Shown piece by piece: positions 35,689-45,069 of a stretch of DNA of 64,000 bases. The translations under genes and the position numbers were made by a program. Below the pieces are notes generated by a model, which worked only from the letters and a program-made list of their open reading frames with translations, searched no databases and was not told the DNA's origin. Source of the DNA: Acaryochloris sp. CCMEE 5410 (GTDB lineage: Bacteria > Cyanobacteriota > Cyanobacteriia > Thermosynechococcales > Thermosynechococcaceae); the NCBI RefSeq assembly GCF_000238775.2, contig NZ_AFEJ02000001.1, forward strand, positions 2,728,001 through 2,792,000. The letters are read 5' to 3'. Numbering within the stretch: position 1 is the first letter of the stretch; each line of letters begins with the position of its first letter.

Positions 35689-36687
35689 ATGGATCACGAA
35701 AAAACAGTACGAGCCGCTGCGGTGCAGATCAGTCCGGTCTTGTTTAGTCGAGAAGGGACCACGGAGAAGGTTTTGGATGCGATCGCATCTGCAGCCCAAG
35801 AAGGCGTGCAGCTCATCGTCTTCCCTGAAACCTTCGTTCCCTACTACCCCTACTTCTCCTTTATTCAGCCGCCCGTGGTGATGGGTAAGGCCCATATGCA
35901 GCTGTATGAAGAAGCGGTGACCGTGCCGGGGGCGGTGGTTGATGCCATCAGCCGAGCCGCTCGCTCCTACGAAATGGTGGTGGTTCTGGGGGTGAATGAG
36001 CGAGAAGGCGGTTCCCTTTATAACACCCAACTGATCTTTGATGCCGATGGCACCTTGGGGCTGAAGCGACGCAAAATTACCCCCACCTACCATGAGCGGA
36101 TGGTCTGGGGACAAGGGGATGGGGCTGGACTCGCCGTCCTAGAGACGGCTGTGGGTCGGCTAGGGGCCTTAGCCTGCTGGGAACATTACAATCCCCTGGC
36201 TCGCTATGCCCTGATGGCTCAGCAGGAAGAAATTCACTGTGGGCAGTTTCCGGGGTCGATGGTGGGGCAAATCTTTGCCGACCAAATAGAGGTAACCATG
36301 CGCCACCATGCTTTGGAGTCGGGCTGTTTTGTGGTTAATGCCACAGGCTGGCTCACCCCAGAACAAAAGCAGCAAATTACCGCCGATGAAAAGCTGCAAA
36401 AGGTTCTGAGTGGGGGCTGCTATACAGCCATTATTAGCCCTGAGGGGGTGCCCCTCTGTGACCCTGTGACCGAGGGCGAAGGGATGGCCATCGCCGATCT
36501 CGATTTCTCCCTGATTACCAAGCGCAAACGGATGATGGACTCCGTGGGCCATTATTCCCGGCCCGATCTCTTGCAGTTGCAGGTGAATCAACAAGCTTGG
36601 GCCGTAATGCAAGCCGCTCCCACCGTACCGCTTCCAGAGCAGGATTTTCCTTTATCCAGTGAGCCTATCCCGCACCCCGTCGATTAA
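35689..36687 (+). CDS. nit1: Nit1-type nitrilase
   Basis: The ATG at 35689 has GAGG 8 nt upstream; the TTG at 35662 is rejected. The 332-residue enzyme has the full nitrilase triad: Glu47 ([12 protein letters not shown]), Lys129 ([21 protein letters not shown]) and Cys163 ([13 protein letters not shown]). It hydrolyses nitriles to acids and ammonia. The Synechocystis relative (Sll0784, Nit6803) prefers aromatic and aliphatic nitriles in vitro. The natural substrate is presumably made or handled by the rest of the cluster. Confidence 0.93.
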   Translation: MDHEKTVRAAAVQISPVLFSREGTTEKVLDAIASAAQEGVQLIVFPETFVPYYPYFSFIQPPVVMGKAHMQLYEEAVTVPGAVVDAISRAARSYEMVVVLGVNEREGGSLYNTQLIFDADGTLGLKRRKITPTYHERMVWGQGDGAGLAVLETAVGRLGALACWEHYNPLARYALMAQQEEIHCGQFPGSMVGQIFADQIEVTMRHHALESGCFVVNATGWLTPEQKQQITADEKLQKVLSGGCYTAIISPEGVPLCDPVTEGEGMAIADLDFSLITKRKRMMDSVGHYSRPDLLQLQVNQQAWAVMQAAPTVPLPEQDFPLSSEPIPHPVD

Positions 36688-36696
36688 CCCAAGATT

Positions 36697-37782
36697 ATGG
36701 ACAAACAACATCTGATTACTGAACTGCAATCAAATGGACTGCAGGTAATTGACCCAAATATTGGCGTGGCGGGTCGTCGGGGTGGAGCAGGCCCCTCGGA
36801 TCATAAAGCGGTGACCGTGGATGGGACGACGGTGATGGTTCCCATCTATACAGGCACCGCTAGCCAGTCCCCCTATACGGCCCAAGTCAACCAAGGTCGG
36901 CAAGCAGTGCTAGAGAAAGCGGACCAGGCTGTAGCCACGGTGGAATTTCCTCAGCAGCCCCAGTTTTACCAACTGCAAACGGCAGAAGGCATTCCCTACT
37001 GGAAGATTGCCCTGCTCCATAGCCATGACGTGTTGGCCACTACGGTATTGCAAACCTGTATGCGGTATCGCAATTCCGATACGGCCTGCCAGTTTTGTGC
37101 CATTGAAAAGTCCCTAGAGGCGGATCGGACCATTGCCCGCAAAACGCCAGAACAGCTGGCAGAAGTGGCGGAAGCAGCAGTGCGGCTGGATGGGGTCAAG
37201 CATATGATTATGACTACCGGGACGCCCAATACCCGCGATCGCGGGGCTGCCTACCTCGCCGAATGTGCCCAAGCCATTAAAGCGCGGGTCAACCTACCGA
37301 TTCAGGCCCAATGCGAACCCCCTGATGACTTTGGCTGGTTTGCCCAGATGAAGGCGGCAGGAGTAGATAGTTTGGGAATGCACCTAGAAGCGGTTGATCC
37401 ACAGGTGCGATCGCAAATTATGCCTGGTAAAGCCGAAGTCCCCTTATCCCACTACTTTGAGGCCTTTGAGGCCGCAGTTCAGGTATTTGGTTGGGGCCAA
37501 GTTTCTACCTATTTATTGGCCGGACTGGGCGATAGCCTGGACACTTTGGTGGATGCGTCGCAACGGCTCATTGATTTGGGGGTATATCCCTTTGTCGTGC
37601 CCTTTGTCCCCATTTCTGACACCCCCTTAGCTAACCATCCCGCTCCCAGCAGCGAGTTTATGTTTGCCCTCTATCAGCAGGTGGGGGCGATGCTCAAACA
37701 AGCGGGCATGTCCTCGGCAGATATCAATGCAGGATGTGCCAAATGTGGTGCCTGTTCCGCTTTGTCTACATTTGAAGCTTAA
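36697..37782 (+). CDS. MSMEG_0568/Sll0785-family radical SAM protein
   Basis: 361 residues. Three Cys that can hold a 4Fe-4S cluster lie in CMRYRNSDTACQFC near residue 122, an unusual CX9CX2C spacing. A TIM-barrel follows (HMIMTTGTPNTRDRGAAYL). The C-terminus ends in GCAKCGACSAL, a possible second cluster site. Radical SAM enzymes start radical chemistry from S-adenosylmethionine; the substrate is unknown. It starts 9 bases after the nitrilase stop. Confidence 0.88.
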   Translation: MDKQHLITELQSNGLQVIDPNIGVAGRRGGAGPSDHKAVTVDGTTVMVPIYTGTASQSPYTAQVNQGRQAVLEKADQAVATVEFPQQPQFYQLQTAEGIPYWKIALLHSHDVLATTVLQTCMRYRNSDTACQFCAIEKSLEADRTIARKTPEQLAEVAEAAVRLDGVKHMIMTTGTPNTRDRGAAYLAECAQAIKARVNLPIQAQCEPPDDFGWFAQMKAAGVDSLGMHLEAVDPQVRSQIMPGKAEVPLSHYFEAFEAAVQVFGWGQVSTYLLAGLGDSLDTLVDASQRLIDLGVYPFVVPFVPISDTPLANHPAPSSEFMFALYQQVGAMLKQAGMSSADINAGCAKCGACSALSTFEA

Positions 37783-37856
37783 TTTTTAGAGGGTTTATAG
37801 AAGCCTGCAATCCCCCGATTGCTGGGCAGCACTATTCAGCAGCACAGAGGTATCTG

Positions 37857-38366
37857 ATGGCATCCAGTCGATATTGCTTTAAGTTGGCGCAATCTCCCCA
37901 AGATCTACGGGGATATTTTGAATTGCGCCAATCTATTTTTTGTCAGGAACAAGGTCTATTTGAAGGGGACGATGAAGACGATATCGATACCACGGCCTAT
38001 CCGATCGTGGCCATTGATCAAGAAGCCCCTCCAGACCAACAGGTGGTCGGGGTAGTCCGCATCTACGAGGAACAAGATCGGCTCTGGTACGGTGGTCGCT
38101 TGGGGGTTCATGCTGACTATCGTCGGGTGGGACGGATTGGCAAGGGTCTGATCTATAAAGCCGTGACCACTGCCAATACCTGGGGATGCGATCGCTTCCT
38201 AGCTACCGTCCAACTCCAGAACGTTCGGTTCTTTCAGCGCCAGCACTGGGACTCCTTAGAAGAGATACAGATTTGCGATCGCCCTCACCATCTGATGGAA
38301 GCAGACTTGGCCTTCTATCCTCCCGGCCATGAACCCCGTCCCCAGCCCCTCCTGCAAGCTTCTTAA
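37857..38366 (+). CDS. MSMEG_0567/Sll0786-family GNAT acetyltransferase
   Basis: 169 residues with a GNAT fold: VVGVVRIYEEQDRLWYGGRLGVHADYRRVGRIGKGLI is conserved across the acetyl-CoA-binding region (split here as GGRLGVHADYRR and VGRIGKGLI). It belongs to the Nit1 cluster and probably modifies an amine intermediate, which is inference. Its stop overlaps the next gene's start by one base. Confidence 0.85.
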   Translation: MASSRYCFKLAQSPQDLRGYFELRQSIFCQEQGLFEGDDEDDIDTTAYPIVAIDQEAPPDQQVVGVVRIYEEQDRLWYGGRLGVHADYRRVGRIGKGLIYKAVTTANTWGCDRFLATVQLQNVRFFQRQHWDSLEEIQICDRPHHLMEADLAFYPPGHEPRPQPLLQAS

Positions 38367-39367
38367 TGCTGTCGGAACTAGCCGCCGAATTACGACAAAC
38401 CTTGGGCCTTTTGCATAAACGGGATATTCAACCCGTGGCTCGTCACTTGGGGGCTTGGGTCCCAGACAATACTACTCAACAACCCATTTGGTTGGGAGAC
38501 GACTGTGCCGCTATTCCCGATGGCGAGGGGTACCTGCTGCTGGCAGCGGAGGGCATGTGGTCCGTGCTAGTGGAAACAGAACCTTGGTTTGCAGGCTGGT
38601 GTGGAGTCCTCGTCAACGTTAGCGATATCTATGCCATGGGGGGCAAACCGATTGCCGTAGTCGATGCCCTCTGGAGTCAGTCCACAGATCAGGCGGAGCA
38701 ACTTTGGCAAGGGATGAAAGCGGCATCTCAGGCCTTTAATGTGCCGATTGTGGGGGGCCATACTCACTGTCATAGCCCCTATGAAGCTCTATCGGTGGCA
38801 ATTTTGGGACGGGCTCAACGGTTGATTACTAGTTTTAATGCCCAACCGGGCGATACCCTTCTGCTGGTCACCGATCTCAAGGGTCAGCCCCATCCTAAAT
38901 ATCCGTTTTGGGATGCAGCAACGATGGCTGAGCCACAGACATTGCAAGCCCATCTCAACTTACTGCCCACCCTGGCTGAGTCAGGACTATGCGATGCCGG
39001 GAAAGACATTAGCATGGGGGGCTTAGTGGGCACCTTGTTGATGTTATTAGAGACTTCTGGCTGTGGGGCTGTATTGGACCTAGAGGCAATTCCCTGCCCT
39101 GCTGATTTGGCCTTCAAACAGTGGCTGGTGAGTTTCCCCAGCTATGGGTTTTTGCTCAGTGTCAGATCCGATTGTGTGGAGCCAATTCAGCAATTGTTTG
39201 CCCCTCATGATTTGATCTGTGCAGCGATTGGTCAGATTACACCAGGGCATACCTTAACCCTAAAATCTGGCGCTGAATTAACTTCTTTCTGGGATTTAAA
39301 CCAAGAATCCCTCACGGGTTTTTCTCCATTCCCGGCCAACCGGGAGCACAACCCATCAAATTTCTGA
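38366..39367 (+). CDS. Sll0787-family AIR synthase-like protein
   Basis: 333 residues. The PurM/ThiL/SelD-like ATP-binding fold is seen in IWLGDDCAAIPDGEGYLLLA and FAGWCGVLVNVSDIYAMGGKP, with the C-terminal GKDISMGGLVGTLLMLLE. The family likely phosphorylates or activates a small substrate using ATP. It starts at the previous stop codon, so it is coupled. The last 12 bases overlap the convergent DUF1016 gene, the edge of the inserted defence island. Confidence 0.87.
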   Translation: MLSELAAELRQTLGLLHKRDIQPVARHLGAWVPDNTTQQPIWLGDDCAAIPDGEGYLLLAAEGMWSVLVETEPWFAGWCGVLVNVSDIYAMGGKPIAVVDALWSQSTDQAEQLWQGMKAASQAFNVPIVGGHTHCHSPYEALSVAILGRAQRLITSFNAQPGDTLLLVTDLKGQPHPKYPFWDAATMAEPQTLQAHLNLLPTLAESGLCDAGKDISMGGLVGTLLMLLETSGCGAVLDLEAIPCPADLAFKQWLVSFPSYGFLLSVRSDCVEPIQQLFAPHDLICAAIGQITPGHTLTLKSGAELTSFWDLNQESLTGFSPFPANREHNPSNF

Positions 39368-40483
39368 ATTGGGCGGTTGTCGATCTTGCAGTTGGGCCAT
39401 TTCGCGATGGAGTTCGGCTTGGAGTTCAGCTTCGGTGGGGAGGTGGAGTTGATAGCGGCTGGCGAAGATTTTGGGCTGTTGGTTGGGGCCAAGGGTGTAT
39501 TTGACCACGGCATCATTTTTGTCAGAGCAAAGGATCAGACCAAGGGTGGGGTTGTCGTCTGGGGCACAGCGTTCGAGATCGTAGTAGTTGACGTAGAGCT
39601 GGAGCTGACCAAGGTCGCCGTGGTTGAGTTTGCCGACTTTCAGATCAATCAGAACGTAGCACTTAAGGATGGTGTGATAGAAAACGAGATCGATATAGAA
39701 GTGATCGCCTTCGAGGCTGATCCGTTCTTGGCGGGAGACAAAGGCAAATCCTTTACCCAGTTCGAGTAGAAAGGTTTGCAGGTTGCTTATTAAGGCGGTT
39801 TCGAGATCGGATTCGACGAGACGAGGGGATTCGGGGAGGCCGAGGAATTCGATCACCACGGGGTCTTTGAAGACGTCGCTGGGGGTTTGGATAATTTGGC
39901 CTTCGGTGGCGAGCTGCATCAGTCCGGCTTTGTCGGTGCTTTTGGCAAGACGCTCAAATAGGAGGCTGCTAATTTGGCGTTCGAGTTCGCGGGCGGACCA
40001 GTTATTTTTTAGCACTTCGATTTCATAAAAGGCACGAGCGTTCAGATTCTCGACTCGGAGTAAGGTGCGGTAGTGGGTCCAGGAGAGGTTTGGGTGAAGT
40101 TGACCGGGTTGCCAATTGGGTTGGGATTGGCTGAGGGTGGTGAATTGATCACTCGATAGAGATTGGTCACGCACTGCGTGACTTATTGAAGTGGCTGTTA
40201 ATAGGTCAGGGAAGCCCAAATAAAATTGCCGTATATATTTGAGATTAGATAAGGAAAACCCTTTGCCAACGTCTTTGGTCAATCTGCGAGAAAGGTCTTT
40301 GAGTAGGCTTTCGCCATATTCGGCCCGTTGTTGCCCCTTTTGTTCTTGCTCGACAATTTCGCGCCCGATCAGCCAGTAGGAGACGACGTGCGCCGTATTG
40401 ACGGTCCGGGAAACGCCAATTTGGGCGACGTTGAGGATGTCGCGAATCCGTTGATATAGTGAATCGGGGTGATTATCGCTCAT
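39356..40483 (-). CDS. DUF1016 (YhcG-type) PDDEXK nuclease
   Basis: 375 residues. The N-terminal helical domain (VSYWLIGREIVEQEQ) is typical of DUF1016, and the C-terminal nuclease contains FYIDLVFYHTILKCYVLIDLK with the D...D-xK pattern, then GQLQLYVNYYD. Members occur beside type I restriction genes. It is last in the island on this strand, 38 bp after hsdS. Its coding end overlaps the Nit1 gene by 12 bases. Confidence 0.88.
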   Translation of the reverse strand: MSDNHPDSLYQRIRDILNVAQIGVSRTVNTAHVVSYWLIGREIVEQEQKGQQRAEYGESLLKDLSRRLTKDVGKGFSLSNLKYIRQFYLGFPDLLTATSISHAVRDQSLSSDQFTTLSQSQPNWQPGQLHPNLSWTHYRTLLRVENLNARAFYEIEVLKNNWSARELERQISSLLFERLAKSTDKAGLMQLATEGQIIQTPSDVFKDPVVIEFLGLPESPRLVESDLETALISNLQTFLLELGKGFAFVSRQERISLEGDHFYIDLVFYHTILKCYVLIDLKVGKLNHGDLGQLQLYVNYYDLERCAPDDNPTLGLILCSDKNDAVVKYTLGPNQQPKIFASRYQLHLPTEAELQAELHREMAQLQDRQPPNSEI

Positions 40484-40521
40484 GGGAATGGGCTTACAGG
40501 GGTGGCACTCAGACCTGGAAC

Positions 40522-42144
40522 CTAAACTTCTAGCTGGCCTACTACTGCAGCGGCAAGGGCTGTGGCTTTTCCCTGGGTTTCATGCAGGTGGTTTTCGAGG
40601 GTGTCACAGAGTGTCATCAGTTGATCAACTTTGGCAACAATGCGCTTTTGCTCGATTAGGGAAGGGACACCGATCCATACATTTTGAATGTCTCCTTGAC
40701 TAACCTTAAATAACCCAGAAGTAGTTTTTGCAGAAGCTTCTATTTGTTGTCTAACGTACAAGCTGTCCCAAACATATTGAAAAAAAGAAGATGTCAAAAG
40801 TTTGTCTTGAATTCTGACTCTAATCATCGTATCGGGAAAAGCAACGGGGTTCTTAGGCTCTTGGGGCATTAATGCTCCTCGTCCAACTAGATGGATAGAT
40901 CCGTTGCCACGCGCTACAAAGTAATCATTTTTCCGAACTTTCCATGCTTCAGCTTGCTCTTCAGTCCAATCGCCTTCTTTAAAGTCATCACAATTTAAGT
41001 AAGTACCTCTCAGGGCAGACAATCTGAGTACAGGAAATCCACCTTTTCTATCACGTACTGAGCGTCCATTTCTCAACGGCTCACATATCAAAGTGTTCAT
41101 TTGAAGGCATTGCCATGACTTCGGTAACTTCACAGGAATACTTTGTTGATCTATGAATTCATGAGTGTTTTGAAGTAACCGTCCACGTAGAGCGACTTCT
41201 AAGATCAGCTTTCTCAAGCTTTCAATTTCCTCAGGTTGTTGGCTCAGGCATTCCCAATTCTCCCGCACAAATTCCCAGGCGGTATTTAACGATTCATCTG
41301 TTTCAACATTCATCAGGGCATCGATCGCACTTGCCTGCATTTTTGTTCGTAGGGTGTTGCGATCGCACTTCGATACCTCATAGCGATCGCACAATGCCAT
41401 CAATTCATCCACCTTCGCCACAATCCGCTTCTGCTCTGCAAGAGGTGGCAGGGGAATCGGTAATGCTCTCAAACCACTTAGCGGAACTGTTTTCTGCGCT
41501 ATTCCTGTTGCAACATGAGATGCATCTTGCTTGCACTTTGGGCTAGAAAGTGCAATCTGTAGATACCTAGCAGATAAATTTTCAGAAGTTCTGAGAATAG
41601 CAATATGGCGTTGAACACAGAACTTACGTTCTGTTTTAACAAGTATTGTGATTCCGTATGAACCAGTCACCGTATATAAAATATCCCCTTTTTGAGGCTT
41701 CTTTCCCCAATCCAAGTTCTCAAAGTAGTCATGAGTAGTGAATCGTGTTGACGAAAAATCAAGTTTTCCTTTACTGACATTCCCAATCACTAAAAATGGA
41801 ATTCCATGCTCAACTTTCGGTGGCGGCTGATGATCGCCATCAGTTACTAGTAAACATAGTTCAGATGCAGGAGCCTCTATCCAGTTCTGGGGAAGTGAAT
41901 GTATGCATTCTTCAAAAGAGTGACTTTTCTGTCGTTTAAGATTTGATATTTTCTTGTCTTTAATTAACTGTTTTCGTTCTGCTGCAATATATTGCAACAG
42001 CTTATCCGCAGGCTCATCTGCTGGATCTTGCGGCACTAACTGTCCTCGCACTGCCAAATCCAAAATCAACTCTCGCAGCCGTTGTACCCCACCCGGTGCT
42101 TCCGCAATCACCTCGAAATTATCCCAAAACGTTGGCAAATCCAT
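40522..42144 (-). CDS. hsdS: type I restriction-modification specificity subunit (HsdS)
   Basis: 540 residues with two target-recognition domains and two conserved repeat helices: QKRIVAKVDELMALCDR near residue 235 and QKRIVAKVDQLMTLCDTLE near the end. These internal repeats are diagnostic for HsdS. It defines the DNA sequence recognised by the methylase and nuclease. It is separated from hsdM by about 1.4 kb of toxin-antitoxin genes. Confidence 0.92.
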   Translation of the reverse strand: MDLPTFWDNFEVIAEAPGGVQRLRELILDLAVRGQLVPQDPADEPADKLLQYIAAERKQLIKDKKISNLKRQKSHSFEECIHSLPQNWIEAPASELCLLVTDGDHQPPPKVEHGIPFLVIGNVSKGKLDFSSTRFTTHDYFENLDWGKKPQKGDILYTVTGSYGITILVKTERKFCVQRHIAILRTSENLSARYLQIALSSPKCKQDASHVATGIAQKTVPLSGLRALPIPLPPLAEQKRIVAKVDELMALCDRYEVSKCDRNTLRTKMQASAIDALMNVETDESLNTAWEFVRENWECLSQQPEEIESLRKLILEVALRGRLLQNTHEFIDQQSIPVKLPKSWQCLQMNTLICEPLRNGRSVRDRKGGFPVLRLSALRGTYLNCDDFKEGDWTEEQAEAWKVRKNDYFVARGNGSIHLVGRGALMPQEPKNPVAFPDTMIRVRIQDKLLTSSFFQYVWDSLYVRQQIEASAKTTSGLFKVSQGDIQNVWIGVPSLIEQKRIVAKVDQLMTLCDTLENHLHETQGKATALAAAVVGQLEV

Positions 42145-42368
42145 TAAACTTCCAGCTCATCTACAACCAAAACCTGCAACTTAGCCACCTTCTTAAGCTG
42201 AAAATCATTCGTCAAAAAACCATCACATCCAGACACAATCGCAGTTGCAAGCTGCAAAGCATCAGGTAACTTCAGAGAATATTGAACCCGCAATTGAGCC
42301 GCTTTTACCGTGATTTCTCCATCAATCGCAACAAAGGTCGTCAACACCGACATTCGCGATCGTCCCAC
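42144..42368 (-). pseudogene. PIN-domain (VapC-like) toxin, N-terminus missing
   Basis: 74 residues with the C-terminal PIN motif LKLPDALQLATAIVSGCDGFLTNDFQLKKV, including the conserved Asp residues. A full PIN toxin has about 130 residues and begins with a first Asp strand that is absent here. The frame overlaps the end of the adjacent antitoxin-like gene by 28 bases, pointing to a deletion that removed the N-terminus. Confidence 0.65.
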
Positions 42369-42715
42369 TCATCGCGCGTTTGCATCACCCACGCTTGCGC
42401 ATTTTCTTCCTTGCCAGAACCAGCCGCAATCCCCTCTAACTCTAGCCACGATCGCTTAGCCGCGATCATCTCCGCCTCACTATTAGCCAAATTCTTCAAA
42501 CCCGACCGTTCGATGGGCTGCTCGTACTCTAGTGTTTTAACTTCCTCGATCCATTGCTCCAAATTCTTTTGCACTTCTGCTTGGTCAGGCTGAGCATTCG
42601 ATACTGCTGCAGCATCCATATATCTTTTCTTAAACAGATATTCAGTGACCTGCTCTCGATCCTGCTCCGAAAGCTGATCAACCAACCTTAAAACCGTTGC
42701 TAATGACGTATCCAA
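42341..42715 (-). CDS. antitoxin-like protein next to the truncated PIN toxin
   Basis: 124 residues. The start (MDTSLATVLRLVDQLSEQDREQVTEYL) resembles cyanobacterial antitoxins with a short AbrB- or helix-type N-terminus. The C-terminal end (WVMQTRDEWDDRECRC) is out of place and probably created by the same deletion that trimmed the toxin. Confidence 0.55.
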   Translation of the reverse strand: MDTSLATVLRLVDQLSEQDREQVTEYLFKKRYMDAAAVSNAQPDQAEVQKNLEQWIEEVKTLEYEQPIERSGLKNLANSEAEMIAAKRSWLELEGIAAGSGKEENAQAWVMQTRDEWDDRECRC

Positions 42716-42817
42716 ACCACCCTCCCCGGCCTCTAATTCTCGACCTTATCCTCTATGCTAAATAACCCCACCACCATTTCTGCAAAATAGATCAGACTGC
42801 GATTGCTCCTAAGTCAT

Positions 42818-43003
42818 CTACTGATATTGCTGAATCTCCGCCACAGCATCCTCTAGGCTCAAATCATCCAACCACTGCCGTCGCTCCTGAGTATAGTCAC
42901 CCTCACCCCGATCGAATGGTTGCAAAAATCGCACCATCCCCTCCCAGCCCAGCTCATTCACCAAAGCCTTATAGCCCAAGCGATTAATTTCAATTGGCAT
43001 CAT
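42818..43003 (-). CDS. small hypothetical protein in the defence island
   Basis: About 61 residues; start ATG 43003 is 8 nt after GGGAGA. The sequence has the pattern IEINRLGYKALVNELGWEGM and WLDDLSLEDAVAEIQ, as in small cyanobacterial proteins of unknown function. It lies between toxin-antitoxin genes and may be an antitoxin without a nearby toxin. Confidence 0.5.
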   Translation of the reverse strand: MMPIEINRLGYKALVNELGWEGMVRFLQPFDRGEGDYTQERRQWLDDLSLEDAVAEIQQYQ

Positions 43004-43076
43004 CACTCATCTCTCCCATCCCTCTATCATTTCAAACAATCCCGCAAAGCCAATTGCCCAAGCCTTAAAATGCAGG

Positions 43077-43334
43077 CTACTTCAGAAATTCATCATACTC
43101 ACGATGCGTCCCAATCCAAATCCAAACATAATCCTCGCCACGCTTCAGCGCCAACGCTCGATAATCCCGGCTAATCCGGACTGACCAGAGTTGTTTGCCC
43201 ACCTTCTTAAAATGCAGTGATGGATAAAACATATCCTCCTGCCACAACCGATATACCTTCCGTGCTAGAGCCTTTGCATCCGGTGACAACCGACCATACG
43301 CCTGCCAAAAATCAGCCGTTGTTAAGGACTTCAT
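43077..43334 (-). CDS. ParE/RelE-superfamily toxin
   Basis: 85 residues with a RelE/ParE fold: SLHFKKVGKQLWSVRISRDYRALAL and a final strand YVWIWIGTHREYDEFL. Toxins of this group cleave mRNA or poison gyrase; the type cannot be told here. The start overlaps the antitoxin's end by 23 bases, the usual coupling of such pairs. Confidence 0.78.
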   Translation of the reverse strand: MKSLTTADFWQAYGRLSPDAKALARKVYRLWQEDMFYPSLHFKKVGKQLWSVRISRDYRALALKRGEDYVWIWIGTHREYDEFLK

Positions 43335-43533
43335 CCAAATCTCTCACCTTGCCAGCCACAATCTCTGCCTCTGCCTTCGCAATCAGCCCATCCAATCGCC
43401 CCGCCTCCACATCTGCCTGCATCTGTGCATCCCAGGCATCATCTAAATAATCCACCAACCATGCTGACAACTGCCGCGCCTCATCCTCCGGCAACTGTCG
43501 AATTGCTGCTTCAATTTCAGCCACTGTCGTCAT
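43312..43533 (-). CDS. antitoxin of the ParE/RelE-like pair
   Basis: From ATG 43533 (GAGGAGA upstream) it has 73 residues; the longer frame to 43575 overlaps hsdM and is not preferred. It contains the acidic helical pattern of antitoxins (EIEAAIRQLPEDEARQLSAWL) and would bind the toxin with its C-terminal half. It lies 30 bases after hsdM. Confidence 0.7.
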   Translation of the reverse strand: MTTVAEIEAAIRQLPEDEARQLSAWLVDYLDDAWDAQMQADVEAGRLDGLIAKAEAEIVAGKVRDLDEVLNNG

Positions 43534-43562
43534 CTCGCCATCTCCTCGTGCAAGGGATTTTC

Positions 43563-45029
43563 CTATTCTAAACAATCTCGCAAAGCCGCTTGTAAAGCCG
43601 ATCTCGCCTCATCCGCCTGCTTCACAGCAAACCGATACTTATCCAGCAATACCGCCGCATCCTCATGCACCTCCCCCGCTGCATTCGGATTCTTTACATC
43701 CAGATTGTAGTTATTCGCCTGAATCTCCTGTAGCGACACCTTCCAGGCAAACTCATTTTCCTCCCGTTTTTCCCACCACGCCTTCTCCGGCCCAAACTCC
43801 TCAATCCGCATCGGCTTAGTCTTCGAGTAGGACTTATACCCCTTGGGATAAGGATGCTCGTAATACCAAATCTCCTGGGTCGGCTCCCCCTTGGTAAAAA
43901 ACAACAGATTCGTCTTAATGCTCGTATAGGGCGCAAACACCCCATTCGGCAACCGCACAATCGTATGCAAATTACACTCCCGCAGCAGCTTCTCCTTAAT
44001 CCGCGTTTTAATCCCTTCCCCAAATAACGTCCCATCTGGCAGCACAATCGCGGCTCGTCCCCCCGCCTTCAGCAGCTCCATCACCAGCACCAGAAATAGA
44101 TCCGCCGTCTCCCGTGTTCGAAACTCTGTCGGGAAACCCCGCTCAATACCATCCTCCTCCATGCCTCCAAAGGGCGGATTGGTCACCACTACATCCACCT
44201 GATCCGCCCGTGCATAATCCCGTAGAGGCTTGCGCAATGTATTGTCATGGCGCACATTGGTTGGCACCTCCAGGCCATGCACCAGCATATTCGTCACACA
44301 GAGTAAATGGGGTAGGGGCTTCTTCTCCACGCCCCAAACGCCCTGCTTGGCCTGCTCTAAATCCTGCGCTCCCTGCACCTGCTGCTTTAAATGCTCAAAG
44401 GCACAGGTCAAAAATCCACCTGTGCCGCAGGCCGGATCCAGCACTCGCTCTCCTAACTGCGGATTCACCCTATCAATGGCAAACTGGGTGACCGCCCGGG
44501 GCGTATAAAACTCGCCTGCATTGCCTGCCCCTTGGAGATCCTTGAGCAACTGCTCATACATATCCCCAAATAAGTCCCGCTGCTGCGACTCATTAAAATC
44601 GATATTGTCATTGATCTTATTCACCACCTGCCGCAGCAGCGTGCCCGACTTCATATAGTTGTAGGCATCTTCAAACACCGATCGCAGCAGTGCGCCTCGC
44701 CCTTGGGCAATTCCCTCTAGGTCCTCTAGGTCCAGCTCCTTCAGGGCCGGAAATAGGCGATTATCCACTAGATCCAGCAGGGCCTCTCCCGTCAACGCCT
44801 GTTTGCCCAATTGCTCACTATCTGCCCAAGCCGACCACTGCAGCTCCGCTGGAATCGGAGACTCATAGTCATCCACCAGGGCTTCCAGTTCCAAGTCCTG
44901 GTCGCTAAAAATCTTAAAAAACAGCATCCAGCCTAACTGTCCGATACGCTGGGCATCTCCATCGACCCCCACATCCTTGCGCATAATGTCTTGAATCGAC
45001 TTAATCGTGGCGGACAAAGACATAGCCAT
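43563..45029 (-). CDS. hsdM: type I restriction-modification DNA methyltransferase (HsdM)
   Basis: 488 residues. The N-terminal helical domain is followed by the N6-adenine methyltransferase core: motif I LDPACGTGGFL, catalytic VVTNPPFGG. The usual downstream order (AGEFYTPRAVTQFAIDR before motif I) is present. It methylates the target with HsdS and is co-transcribed with hsdR. Confidence 0.94.
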   Translation of the reverse strand: MAMSLSATIKSIQDIMRKDVGVDGDAQRIGQLGWMLFFKIFSDQDLELEALVDDYESPIPAELQWSAWADSEQLGKQALTGEALLDLVDNRLFPALKELDLEDLEGIAQGRGALLRSVFEDAYNYMKSGTLLRQVVNKINDNIDFNESQQRDLFGDMYEQLLKDLQGAGNAGEFYTPRAVTQFAIDRVNPQLGERVLDPACGTGGFLTCAFEHLKQQVQGAQDLEQAKQGVWGVEKKPLPHLLCVTNMLVHGLEVPTNVRHDNTLRKPLRDYARADQVDVVVTNPPFGGMEEDGIERGFPTEFRTRETADLFLVLVMELLKAGGRAAIVLPDGTLFGEGIKTRIKEKLLRECNLHTIVRLPNGVFAPYTSIKTNLLFFTKGEPTQEIWYYEHPYPKGYKSYSKTKPMRIEEFGPEKAWWEKREENEFAWKVSLQEIQANNYNLDVKNPNAAGEVHEDAAVLLDKYRFAVKQADEARSALQAALRDCLE

Positions 45030-45069
45030 TCCTCAAAACCAATGCTAAAGCGTGATCACAAGACGTTGC

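Noticed and set aside
39377-39769. 130-codon plus-strand frame in the DUF1016 region
   Set aside because: It is antisense to the nuclease motifs of DUF1016 and has no start signal.
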